64,000 bases of DNA from an uncultured Roseburia sp. (GTDB lineage: Bacteria > Bacillota > Clostridia > Lachnospirales > Lachnospiraceae): the NCBI GenBank assembly GCA_910577925.1, contig CAJTOI010000001.1:134645-198644 (forward strand), read 5' to 3'. Positions 16,453-23,930 of this stretch are shown piece after piece. The number at the start of each line of letters is the position of its first letter. Position 1 is the stretch's first letter. The position numbers and the translations under genes are program-made. The notes below the pieces were generated by a model, which made no database searches, had not been told where the DNA came from, and saw nothing but the letters and a program-made list of their open reading frames with translations.

Positions 16453-16482
16453 CAGGCCGGAATCTCCGGCCTGCGTTTCTTT
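16453..16482 (+). terminator. Terminator of the microprotein unit
   Basis: A perfect 8-bp stem CAGGCCGG / CCGGCCTG with a 5-nt loop, followed by CGTTTCTTTT. Confidence 0.88.
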
Positions 16483-16570
16483 TATCCGGATCTGCATGGT
16501 ACTTATTCTCTAATTCATGAATATTTTATATCCATTTTTTTAAATTTTGATTAAATGAAATACAACTTTA

Positions 16571-16600
16571 TTGTATTAAAGTCCTCATATATGCTATCAT
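16571..16600 (+). promoter_or_regulatory. Promoter of the citrate synthase gene
   Basis: TTGTAT (16571-16576), an 18-bp spacer and TATCAT (16595-16600), 33 bp before the start codon. Confidence 0.6.
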
Positions 16601-16633
16601 ATTAAAAGCGACAACGACAAAGGAGGGTTTACT

Positions 16634-17998
16634 ATGACAACAAATCAATACTGCGAAATCACCCCTGAGCTTGAATGTCTGGCAGCCAAAAGCGCACAAT
16701 GTGCACAGATTGACCCCGATTTATATACAAAATACGATGTCAAACGTGGTTTGCGTGATTTAAGCGGAAAAGGCGTCCTGGTAGGACTGACCGAAATTTC
16801 CGAAGTCTGTTCCACAAAGGAGGTAAAAGGCGAGCGCGTCCCCGCGGACGGCGAACTGTTCTACCGCGGCTACAATGTCAGAGATCTGATCGCGGGCATC
16901 GACGAAACGAGCCACTTTGGTTTTGAGGAATGTACATATCTTCTTCTGTTCGGTGAACTTCCGACCGGACAGCAGCTTGCCGACTTCACGAAAATGCTCG
17001 GCGAGTACAGAACTCTGCCCACCAGTTTTGTGCGCGACATCATTATGAAAGCGCCGAGCAAAGATATGATGAATACCCTGGCGCGCAGTGTGCTGACCCT
17101 GTATTCCTACGACGATATGGCGGACGATGTCTCCCTGCCGAACGTTCTGCGGCAGTGTCTGCAGCTGATCAGCCTGTTCCCGCTGCTCTCGGTGTACGGT
17201 TATCAGGCCTACAAACACTATCACGACGGAGCCAGCCTGTTTATCCATTCTCCGAAGCCGGAGTATTCTACCGCCGAAAACATTCTTCATATCTTAAGGC
17301 CGGACAGCAGATTCACACCGCTTGAGGCGAAGCTTTTGGATATTGCGCTGATTCTTCACATGGAGCACGGAGGCGGCAACAATTCTTCCTTTACGACGCA
17401 TCTCGTGTCTTCCTCCGGAACCGATACTTACTCCACCATCGCCGCTTCGCTGGGTTCCCTCAAGGGTCCGAAGCACGGCGGCGCCAACATCAAAGTCGTA
17501 AAAATGTTCGACGACATGAAGGCACACCTGACTGACTGGAACGACGAGGAAGCGATTGCGCGCTATCTGACTGCCCTTTTACACAAGGAGGCATTCGACC
17601 GCGCCGGATTGATTTACGGTATGGGCCATGCGGTCTATTCCCTGTCGGACCCCAGAGCGAAAATTTTCCGCTCTTTCGTGGAACGCCTGTCCGCGGAAAA
17701 AGGCTGCGAAAAAGAGTTTGCCCTCTACTCGACCGTAGAGCGGCTTGCACCCGAAATTATCGCAAAAGAGCGCAAGATCTACAAAGGCGTAAGCCCGAAT
17801 GTCGATTTCTTCAGCGGCTTTGCCTACAGCATGTTAGACCTTCCGGCAGAGCTCTATACCCCGATCTTTGCCATTGCAAGGATTGCAGGCTGGAGCGCGC
17901 ATCGTCTTGAGGAAATCACCGGAAACGGAAAGATCATGCGTCCTGCCTATCTCAATGTGAAGGAACGACGTCCCTACATTCCTATGGACAAACGCTGA
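16634..17998 (+). CDS. Citrate synthase
   Basis: Condenses acetyl-CoA with oxaloacetate to citrate. The 454-aa protein has the family features: ELFYRGYNVRDLI near residue 75, the first active-site His in LHMEHGGGNNSSFTTH near 239, PKHGGANIKVV near 280, the second His in GMGHAVYSLSDPRAKIFR near 328, and the C-terminal NVDFFSGFAYSML with Arg/Asp region. An N-terminal extension of about 40 residues precedes the usual start, as in other Lachnospiraceae citrate synthases. A methylcitrate synthase role cannot be excluded. The AAAGGAGGG site is ideal. Aconitase and isocitrate dehydrogenase are not adjacent; it probably serves glutamate synthesis in an incomplete TCA path. Symbol gltA or citZ depends on nomenclature. 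Confidence 0.95.
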   Translation: MTTNQYCEITPELECLAAKSAQCAQIDPDLYTKYDVKRGLRDLSGKGVLVGLTEISEVCSTKEVKGERVPADGELFYRGYNVRDLIAGIDETSHFGFEECTYLLLFGELPTGQQLADFTKMLGEYRTLPTSFVRDIIMKAPSKDMMNTLARSVLTLYSYDDMADDVSLPNVLRQCLQLISLFPLLSVYGYQAYKHYHDGASLFIHSPKPEYSTAENILHILRPDSRFTPLEAKLLDIALILHMEHGGGNNSSFTTHLVSSSGTDTYSTIAASLGSLKGPKHGGANIKVVKMFDDMKAHLTDWNDEEAIARYLTALLHKEAFDRAGLIYGMGHAVYSLSDPRAKIFRSFVERLSAEKGCEKEFALYSTVERLAPEIIAKERKIYKGVSPNVDFFSGFAYSMLDLPAELYTPIFAIARIAGWSAHRLEEITGNGKIMRPAYLNVKERRPYIPMDKR

Positions 17999-18020
17999 AA
18001 CACACTCCGCACAGCGCACA

Positions 18021-18059
18021 AAAAGCACCCGGAATCATAAAATCCCGGGTGTTTTTTAT
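18021..18059. terminator. Bidirectional terminator between citrate synthase and the histidine kinase
   Basis: CACCCGG...CCGGGTG type hairpin with A4 on the left and T6 on the right, between two convergent genes. Confidence 0.82.
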
Positions 18060-19672
18060 TGTACATAAGAGCTGTTCTCAAAACACTCCTCCTGCTCGAT
18101 CACCGGAAGCTCAAACCAGAAGCCTGATCCAAAACCCTCTCGGCTCTCAACACCGTAGTCCGCACCGTGCAGCTCCAGAATATTTTTTACGATGGAGAGT
18201 CCGAGACCGGTTCCCATAACCGCTCTTTTATGCTCTTTGTCTACTTTATAATAACGGTCCCACACATACGGCAGCGCCTCCGCGGCGATTCCCATCCCGT
18301 TATCCTTTACTTCTATGCGGACTTTCCCGTCCCGCACTGTCTGAATAACCGTGACTGTTCTGTCTTCCCCCGCATAATTGACCGCGTTATTCACCAGGTT
18401 ATAGATCACCTGAAACAGCTTATACTCGTCCGCCTCCACCGCAACCTTCCTGTCATAGAGAAAGGTAATCGTGTAGCCGTCCCGCTCCGTCAGCTTATTG
18501 TACCGGTCAAACACCGACTCTATACTCTCCGTCAGGTTGTAAACCGTCACATTCTTCCTGAACGCTCCCGCCTGAAGCTTTGAGAGATCGAGCATATCAT
18601 TTACCAGATTCGTCAGCCGTTCCGCCTCGTCAATGACAACCTGAACATTTTCCGGCGTATTCTCCCCCGGCAGATCCCGCATCACTTCCGCATAGGCGAT
18701 AATCATCGTCAGCGGCGTGCGCAGGTCGTGCGATACATTCGCAATGAGCTCCCTGCGCAGATGCTCGTTTTTATCCAGCTCTGCGGCCGTCCGGTTCAGG
18801 GTGTCGGAAAGCTCCGCAACCTCCCTGTAATCCTTTCCCTCAAAATGTACTTTCAGGTTTCCGGCCGCCATCTCCTTGGCCGACTCATTCATGCGGATCA
18901 GCGACTTTGACACCTGTCTGGAAATCAAAAATGCAATTCCCAGAGAAAGCAGCAGCATTATTGCCGTAATCCAGTACAGCTCAATCCGCAGCGTCTGGAC
19001 CGTAGCCTCTACCGGCGTCAGCTGGGTATTTACCATTAAAATCAAATCCCGGCTCTTCGTCGGAACAATACTGACATAAATGACGCTCTCCGCCTGTTCC
19101 TGTCCCCAATTCTGTATCACCCCGTCGTAACCCGACATATGCATTGCCCCGGAAATCCCTACGGGCTCCAGCATATCCTCCGTCTCGGACTCGCTTTTGG
19201 GCAGGAAAGCGTCCTCCGGCTTGCCGCCGTCCTCCGACTGCGAAATCAATTCCCGCCGCCGGCTTGACAGCAGCTTATTAAGGCCGCCCTGAAATTCCAC
19301 CTTAGTGAAACCGCCGCACGCAAGCGCCTGCTCATAAAACCATTCCGCCTGTTCCGGCGGCATCGTCTCGAGTCTTGAATTAGGAATATATTCCGCGCTG
19401 TATACCGTTTTCCCCTCCGTATCCGTCACAAACACCGTCATATAGCGGGCAGCCGCCAACGCATCAATCTGCTGTTCTGCCCCCTCCGTCTTGTCTTTCA
19501 GCACCTTTGTAATCTTTGCGATCAGGTTTTCCGCCTCTTTTGTCTTTATCTTTTTATAGAAAGTATCCAGGTAACAGATCTGCAGCAGCCACAGGATCAT
19601 CAAAAGGATTCCCGTAAATATCAGAAGATACAGAAAAATTTTCCATTTGATGCTTATTTTTTCATGCCTCAA
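18056..19672 (-). CDS. Sensor histidine kinase
   Basis: A 538-aa membrane kinase pairing with the response regulator just upstream. TM1 spans ~12-32, an extracellular sensor of about 190 residues follows, TM2 lies at ~235-257, then a HAMP linker (SKSLIRMNESAKEMAAGN). The HisKA H-box LIANVSHDLRTPLTMIIAYA holds the phosphorylated His near residue 319. The ATPase domain shows N, G1 and G2 boxes (NLVNNAVNYAGEDR, VKDNGMGI, GTGLGLSIVKNI). The start is a TTG at 19672 that overlaps the regulator's 3' end by 11 nt, so the two are translationally coupled. The signal is not predictable from the sequence. Confidence 0.92.
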   Translation of the reverse strand: MRHEKISIKWKIFLYLLIFTGILLMILWLLQICYLDTFYKKIKTKEAENLIAKITKVLKDKTEGAEQQIDALAAARYMTVFVTDTEGKTVYSAEYIPNSRLETMPPEQAEWFYEQALACGGFTKVEFQGGLNKLLSSRRRELISQSEDGGKPEDAFLPKSESETEDMLEPVGISGAMHMSGYDGVIQNWGQEQAESVIYVSIVPTKSRDLILMVNTQLTPVEATVQTLRIELYWITAIMLLLSLGIAFLISRQVSKSLIRMNESAKEMAAGNLKVHFEGKDYREVAELSDTLNRTAAELDKNEHLRRELIANVSHDLRTPLTMIIAYAEVMRDLPGENTPENVQVVIDEAERLTNLVNDMLDLSKLQAGAFRKNVTVYNLTESIESVFDRYNKLTERDGYTITFLYDRKVAVEADEYKLFQVIYNLVNNAVNYAGEDRTVTVIQTVRDGKVRIEVKDNGMGIAAEALPYVWDRYYKVDKEHKRAVMGTGLGLSIVKNILELHGADYGVESREGFGSGFWFELPVIEQEECFENSSYVQ

Positions 19673-20342
19673 ACCGATACCCCACCCCTCTCAATGTCAC
19701 CAAAAACCTGCGGTATTCGCCCAGTCTGTTGCGCAGCAGCTTGATATGGGTATCGAGGGTGCGCTCATCCCCGTAATAATCATAGCCCCAGACCTCCGTG
19801 ATCAGCCTTTCCCGCTCCAGCGCAATATTGCGGTTGCGCACCAGATAAAACAGCAGATCATATTCTTTCGGCGAGAGTTCCTCCCGCTTTCCGTCTACGG
19901 TAACGGTTCTGCCCGTAAAATCAATACACAGCCCCTCTATCCGGAACACATCGTGCCCCGCGTTGGCCGTCCCGTCCCTTCCGCCGTTTCTGTCAATAAC
20001 AACCTTTATGCGCATCATCAGTTCTTTCGGAGAAAACGGCTTAACCACATAATCGTCGATTCCCAGTTCAAACCCGTGGATTTTGTCGTACTCCTCTCCT
20101 CTGGCCGACAGCATGATGACCGGGATATTCTTTTCCTTTTTTATCTCTCTGCAGGCGGAAAACCCGTCCAGCTCCGGCATCATTACGTCAAGGACAATCG
20201 CATCGAAATCCTCTCTGCGGCACATCATCACGGCTTCCATACCGTCCGCCGCCTCCGAAATGCTGTATCCCTCAAATTCTCCGTACTTTCGAATGATCGC
20301 GCGGATTTTTTCCTCATCATCAACCACCAAGATTTTTTTCAT
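19662..20342 (-). CDS. OmpR/PhoB-family response regulator
   Basis: A 226-aa regulator. The receiver domain has the acidic pair in LVVDDEEKI, the phosphorylated Asp in IVLDVMMPELDG near residue 52, and the conserved Lys in DYVVKPFSP. The winged-helix DNA-binding domain (~125-226) ends LRNRLGEYRRFLVTLRGVGY. It starts the two-gene unit with the kinase. Two TCACA half-sites 11 bp apart in its promoter region fit binding of a PhoB-type dimer, so it may regulate itself. Confidence 0.95.
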   Translation of the reverse strand: MKKILVVDDEEKIRAIIRKYGEFEGYSISEAADGMEAVMMCRREDFDAIVLDVMMPELDGFSACREIKKEKNIPVIMLSARGEEYDKIHGFELGIDDYVVKPFSPKELMMRIKVVIDRNGGRDGTANAGHDVFRIEGLCIDFTGRTVTVDGKREELSPKEYDLLFYLVRNRNIALERERLITEVWGYDYYGDERTLDTHIKLLRNRLGEYRRFLVTLRGVGYRFEA

Positions 20343-20381
20343 TGCCGAATCCCCCTGTTTTTGTGCATCATACCGGCAAAA

Positions 20382-20398
20382 TGTGACGTCTGTGTGAA
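20382..20398 (-). promoter_or_regulatory. Possible response-regulator binding site
   Basis: On the minus strand TTCACA and GTCACA form a direct repeat with an 11-bp period (TCACA cores at 20393-20397 and 20382-20386), a few bases upstream of a TATGAT -10-like box at ~20369-20374. This is the usual geometry for OmpR/PhoB regulators. Inference only. Confidence 0.4.
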
Positions 20399-20421
20399 GG
20401 TCTGATAAAATTCTCCTAAAA

Positions 20422-20757
20422 TCACAGATACGACGCCCTTGCCGACTTTAACGCGCACGCGAACCAGACAAACGCCGCAAGAAACGCGGCCATCTTTGCA
20501 TACGGGAAAAATTTTACCGACAGTACCAGATCATTTACAAGACCAAGCACACCCAAAATCGCAGTTCCCCCTCCAAACGCCGCTTCCCTCCAGTACATAA
20601 AGCGGATAAACGTGTCTTTATCCCGACACGCTGCAATTTCCTCCGGCGCAAGCAGCATCGGGCTGAGTTCCCCCGTCTTTTTCATCCGCAGCCCTGCCGC
20701 CGTCATGTAAAGGCCGAATATCACAAGAATTCCGTTCAAAATTGTCATTACATCCAT
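20422..20757 (-). CDS. Small membrane protein, three predicted helices
   Basis: A 111-aa protein beginning MDVMTILNGILVIFGLYMTA. Predicted transmembrane segments lie at ~3-22, ~57-77 and ~85-105, with a charged loop RMKKTGELSPMLLAPEEIAA between the first two. It resembles small DUF-type membrane proteins of Firmicutes but I cannot name the family. AAGGAG lies 8 nt before the ATG at 20757; the earlier ATG at 20823 lies inside the promoter and is not used. It is probably its own unit, separate from the two-component genes downstream. Confidence 0.75.
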   Translation of the reverse strand: MDVMTILNGILVIFGLYMTAAGLRMKKTGELSPMLLAPEEIAACRDKDTFIRFMYWREAAFGGGTAILGVLGLVNDLVLSVKFFPYAKMAAFLAAFVWFACALKSARASYL

Positions 20758-20794
20758 ACTCTGTGCTCCTTTGTCCGTGTTTTCCACTGTTTCT

Positions 20795-20823
20795 ATTATA
20801 TACGCTGCCTCCCGTTCCTGCAA
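20795..20823 (-). promoter_or_regulatory. Promoter of the small membrane protein gene
   Basis: On the minus strand TTGCAG (20818-20823), a 17-bp spacer and TATAAT (20795-20800), 37 bp before the chosen start. Confidence 0.75.
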
Positions 20824-20893
20824 CGAATTGCACAGACAGATTTCCGAATTTCCGAAAGAAAGGCAGATTCTGCATATTTTTTCATAATATGAA

Positions 20894-20922
20894 TTGAACT
20901 ATTTTTTTACTTAGTGTAAAAT
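20894..20922 (+). promoter_or_regulatory. Promoter of the CheY-like/CheX-like pair
   Basis: TTGAAC (20894-20899), a 17-bp spacer and TAAAAT (20917-20922), 35 bp before the start codon. Confidence 0.72.
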
Positions 20923-20957
20923 AGTAGTATCAAATTAGGACAAGGGAGATAGTTGTA

Positions 20958-21338
20958 ATGCAAAAAGATGTTAAAATATTGGTCGGCGATGATTCTATTC
21001 TTGCACGCAAGCAGCTCAAAGATATTATCACAACCCGCTGTGATATAAACCCGATCTTCTTTGAGGCTTCGAACGGACAGGAAGCTGTCGATTTATATAA
21101 AAAGGAATCTCCGGATCTGGTATTCCTTGACATTGTTATGCCTGTAAAAGACGGCAATGCGGCAGTTCGTGAGATCATGGAATACGACAGCAATGCAAAA
21201 GTGATCATTGCCTCGTCTGTCGGAACCCAGTCTCAGCTGAAAGCCGCGATTGAGGCCGGCGCGAAGGATTTTATCCAGAAGCCGCTCAATGCGGAACAGG
21301 TTTGCCGCATTTTTACTTCAAGGGTTGAAGGGAGATAA
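20958..21338 (+). CDS. Stand-alone CheY-like receiver protein
   Basis: A single receiver domain of 126 aa with no output domain. The acidic pocket is in LVGDDSIL, the phosphorylated Asp in LVFLDIVMPVKDG near residue 57, a Ser in IIASSVGTQ at the Thr switch position, and the Lys in DFIQKPLN near 106. It is followed after only 3 bp by a gene with a CheX-like domain, so a phospho-signal plus its phosphatase is the likely arrangement. It may feed the flagellar motor or another target. GGGAG lies 9 nt before the ATG. Confidence 0.9.
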   Translation: MQKDVKILVGDDSILARKQLKDIITTRCDINPIFFEASNGQEAVDLYKKESPDLVFLDIVMPVKDGNAAVREIMEYDSNAKVIIASSVGTQSQLKAAIEAGAKDFIQKPLNAEQVCRIFTSRVEGR

Positions 21339-21341
21339 TAT

Positions 21342-22232
21342 ATGTACGCTCAGTTTTTCGGCAATTACTTATTATCACGGGGAATTGTCACCAAAGAACA
21401 GTTGATTCGTGCGATGCAGGAAAAGTCCTCCGCACATATTAAAATCGGTACTCTCGCAATTCATGCCGGTTATATGACCGCCAACGAGGTAGACCGTGTC
21501 ATTATCTTACAGACACACCAGGACAAACGATTCGGTGAGCTCGCCGTCAGTCAGGGTTATCTTACCGAGCAGCAGGTTATCGAGCTTCTGCGGGCTCAGA
21601 CTCCCGATTTTCTTCTGCTTGGCCAGTTTCTGGTTGACGACGGGATTTTCACAATTGAAGAATTTCAGGATATCATTATCGACTATCAGTCCGAGAGCGA
21701 AATTGACGACTTTAGTTATTCCGACGAAACCATTGACCAGATCCACCGCATGATCGAGAACTTCTTTGTATTGACCGAGCGCGCACTCTCTTCCAACGAA
21801 GTTTCCTTCATAAAATTATTGATCAACAATCTGATTCGTTTTATCGGCGACGACTATACACCGGTATCGCCCAGCCCCTGTAAAGAATATCCGACGAACT
21901 TCTGCGTATCGCAGCAGCTGATCGGCGATTTTTCGGTGCGCACATATATCGATATGCCGCAGGATGCCTGCATTGAATTTGCCTCCCGCTATGTGGGAGA
22001 ACCGTTCCAGGAATTTGACGAGTATGTGCGTTCTTCTCTGAACGATTTCCTGAATTTACATAACGGTATTTTCAGCGTGAATATGTCAAACGAACGCTCT
22101 ATCGAGCTGGAACTGGCGCCCCCGGTAACGGAGACCGATGAACTGCTGACCTTCGAAAAAGAAACTTATCTGCTGCCCATTGTCTACCCGTTCGGAATGA
22201 TACATTTTATTTTTGAGATTTATAAGCTCTAA
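21342..22232 (+). CDS. CheX-like domain protein with N-terminal MshEN/GspE-N-like repeats
   Basis: A 296-aa cytosolic protein. The N-terminal ~130 residues contain repeats of the type LGELAVSQGYLTEQQVIELL (here GELAVSQGYLTEQQVIELL), preceded by YLLSRGIVTKEQLIRAMQEK and followed by LLGQFLVDDGIFTIEEFQDI. These resemble MshEN/GspE N-terminal modules, some of which bind c-di-GMP. The C-terminal ~140 residues look like a CheX/CheC-type phosphatase fold: SSLNDFLNLHNGIFSVNMS fits the D/S-x3-E-x2-N active-site pattern with Asp replacing Glu. With the preceding CheY-like protein it probably forms a two-gene phospho-signalling module. The combination is inferred and the catalytic activity is uncertain. 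Confidence 0.72.
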   Translation: MYAQFFGNYLLSRGIVTKEQLIRAMQEKSSAHIKIGTLAIHAGYMTANEVDRVIILQTHQDKRFGELAVSQGYLTEQQVIELLRAQTPDFLLLGQFLVDDGIFTIEEFQDIIIDYQSESEIDDFSYSDETIDQIHRMIENFFVLTERALSSNEVSFIKLLINNLIRFIGDDYTPVSPSPCKEYPTNFCVSQQLIGDFSVRTYIDMPQDACIEFASRYVGEPFQEFDEYVRSSLNDFLNLHNGIFSVNMSNERSIELELAPPVTETDELLTFEKETYLLPIVYPFGMIHFIFEIYKL

Positions 22233-22300
22233 AAACTGCCGCATTCACGCAAACAATTACTTGTCTGTAATGATTCGTGTGAATGCGGCAGTCGTTTTTA
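22231..22300. terminator. Bidirectional terminator between the CheX-like gene and thrC
   Basis: AAAAACTGCCGCATTCAC and GTGAATGCGGCAGTCGTTTTT arms face each other around a loop with its own small ATTAC/GTAAT hairpin. Flanking A5 and T5 runs serve both convergent genes. Confidence 0.88.
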
Positions 22301-23794
22301 TTGCTGCATCTTTAAAAACTTCTTTACCACAGACGGCATCTCTTCCACTTCACATACCGTATCATGAATTACCGGCGCCGTGCGGATCTCTTCGATCGCC
22401 TGCGGAACCTTCACATTTCCGATTCTGCTAAGTTCATCCACCAGCTCAAAGTCGCTCATGCGGTCATACCTTCCGTCAATCGCCTCCATCACGCTTCTGG
22501 TAAACTTAAACGGGCTAGCCGTAGATGCAATCACGGTCTTCGTCTCCGCATCCCCTGTCTCGGTCCTGTATTTGTGATATACCCCCGACGCAACTGCCGT
22601 ATGCGTATCAATCACATATCCGGTCTTCTCGTACAAATTGCGGATGACCTCTGCCGTCTCCTTCTCATCGGTATAATTCCCGTAAAAATCCTTCAGCGCG
22701 TCACGCATCTGTTCCGTGATCTCATAGCGCCCCTGCGTGTTCAGGCTCTTCATCAGAGCCGCATTCTCCGCTGCGTCATTGCCGGCAATCCGGTAAATCA
22801 GACGCTCAAGATTGCTCGAAATCAGAATATCCATCGACGGCGAGCTCGTCAGCACAAATTCCCGGTTTTTATCGTAGGTGCCGGTGGCAAAGAAATCATA
22901 CAGCACCTTATTTTCATTGGAGGCGCAAATCAGCTTTGCAATCGGAAGCCCCATGTTTTTGGCATAAAATGCAGCCAGTATATTCCCGAAGTTTCCGGTC
23001 GGCACCGCCACATTGACAGACTCCCCGCGCGCGATCACTCCGTTTGCATATAATTTTGCATATGCATACACATAGTACACAATCTGGGGAACCAGACGGC
23101 CGATATTGATGGAATTAGCCGAAGAAAACTGATATCCTGCTTCATCCATCTGATCTGCCAGCTGTCTGTCCGCAAACATCTGCTTGACTCCGGTCTGGGC
23201 CTGGTCAAAATTTCCGTTGATTCCCACAACAAAGGTATTGGCCCCTTTTTGCGTCACCATCTGTTTTTCCTGAATCGGGCTGACGCCGTGTTTCGGATAA
23301 AACACGATGATTTTGGTACCGGGGACATCCGCAAAACCTGCCAGAGCCGCTTTTCCGGTATCTCCGGAAGTTGCCGTGAGAATGACGATCTCATTCTTTA
23401 CCTGATTTTTCTTTGCGGACGTCGTCAGCAGATAAGGCAGTATCGAGAGCGCCATATCTTTAAAAGCGATCGTCGAACCGTGAAATAATTCCAGATAGTA
23501 GGCTCCGTCCGCGTCCACCAGCGGCGCAATCTCCTCCGTGTCGAATTTACTGTCATAGGCCGAATCGATGCAGTACCTCAATTCCTCCTCGGTAAAATCT
23601 GTCAGAAAGCGTTTCAGCACCTCATAAGCCGTTTCCTGATAGGACATCCCCGCAAGCGTTTCGATCTCTATATCCAAAGCCGGAATTTCCGTCGGCACAA
23701 ACAGTCCGCCGTCATTTGCCAGGCCCTTTAAAATCGCCTGTGAAGCTGTCACTTTTTCCTTTTCATCCCTCGTACTGGCATACATCAATCCCAT
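22298..23794 (-). CDS. thrC: Threonine synthase
   Basis: PLP enzyme converting O-phosphohomoserine to threonine. The 498-aa product is of the long class. The PLP-lysine segment FHGSTIAFKDMALSILPYLL is near residue 110, with TATSGDTGKAALAGF and FYPKHGVSPIQEKQM following, and VAVPTGNFGNILAAFYAKNM near 250 in the cofactor phosphate-binding region. The start MGLMYASTRD at 23794 was chosen because a good promoter lies between 23879 and 23908, which rules out the longer frame. The RBS is GAGG, 9 nt upstream. No hom or thrB gene lies nearby. Confidence 0.96.
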   Translation of the reverse strand: MGLMYASTRDEKEKVTASQAILKGLANDGGLFVPTEIPALDIEIETLAGMSYQETAYEVLKRFLTDFTEEELRYCIDSAYDSKFDTEEIAPLVDADGAYYLELFHGSTIAFKDMALSILPYLLTTSAKKNQVKNEIVILTATSGDTGKAALAGFADVPGTKIIVFYPKHGVSPIQEKQMVTQKGANTFVVGINGNFDQAQTGVKQMFADRQLADQMDEAGYQFSSANSINIGRLVPQIVYYVYAYAKLYANGVIARGESVNVAVPTGNFGNILAAFYAKNMGLPIAKLICASNENKVLYDFFATGTYDKNREFVLTSSPSMDILISSNLERLIYRIAGNDAAENAALMKSLNTQGRYEITEQMRDALKDFYGNYTDEKETAEVIRNLYEKTGYVIDTHTAVASGVYHKYRTETGDAETKTVIASTASPFKFTRSVMEAIDGRYDRMSDFELVDELSRIGNVKVPQAIEEIRTAPVIHDTVCEVEEMPSVVKKFLKMQQ

Positions 23795-23878
23795 TTTCAC
23801 AATCCTCTTATCCTTTTCTTGTTCAAACAAATACAGTTCCCTATATTCTGTCCCGCAGCCATATCGGCTACCGCGTTC

Positions 23879-23908
23879 ATTATATAAGAAACTGTATCCA
23901 TATGTCAA
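23879..23908 (-). promoter_or_regulatory. Promoter of thrC
   Basis: On the minus strand a consensus TTGACA (23903-23908), an 18-bp spacer and TATAAT (23879-23884). Confidence 0.78.
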
Positions 23909-23930
23909 TGTGTTAAAGCACTAAATTCCG

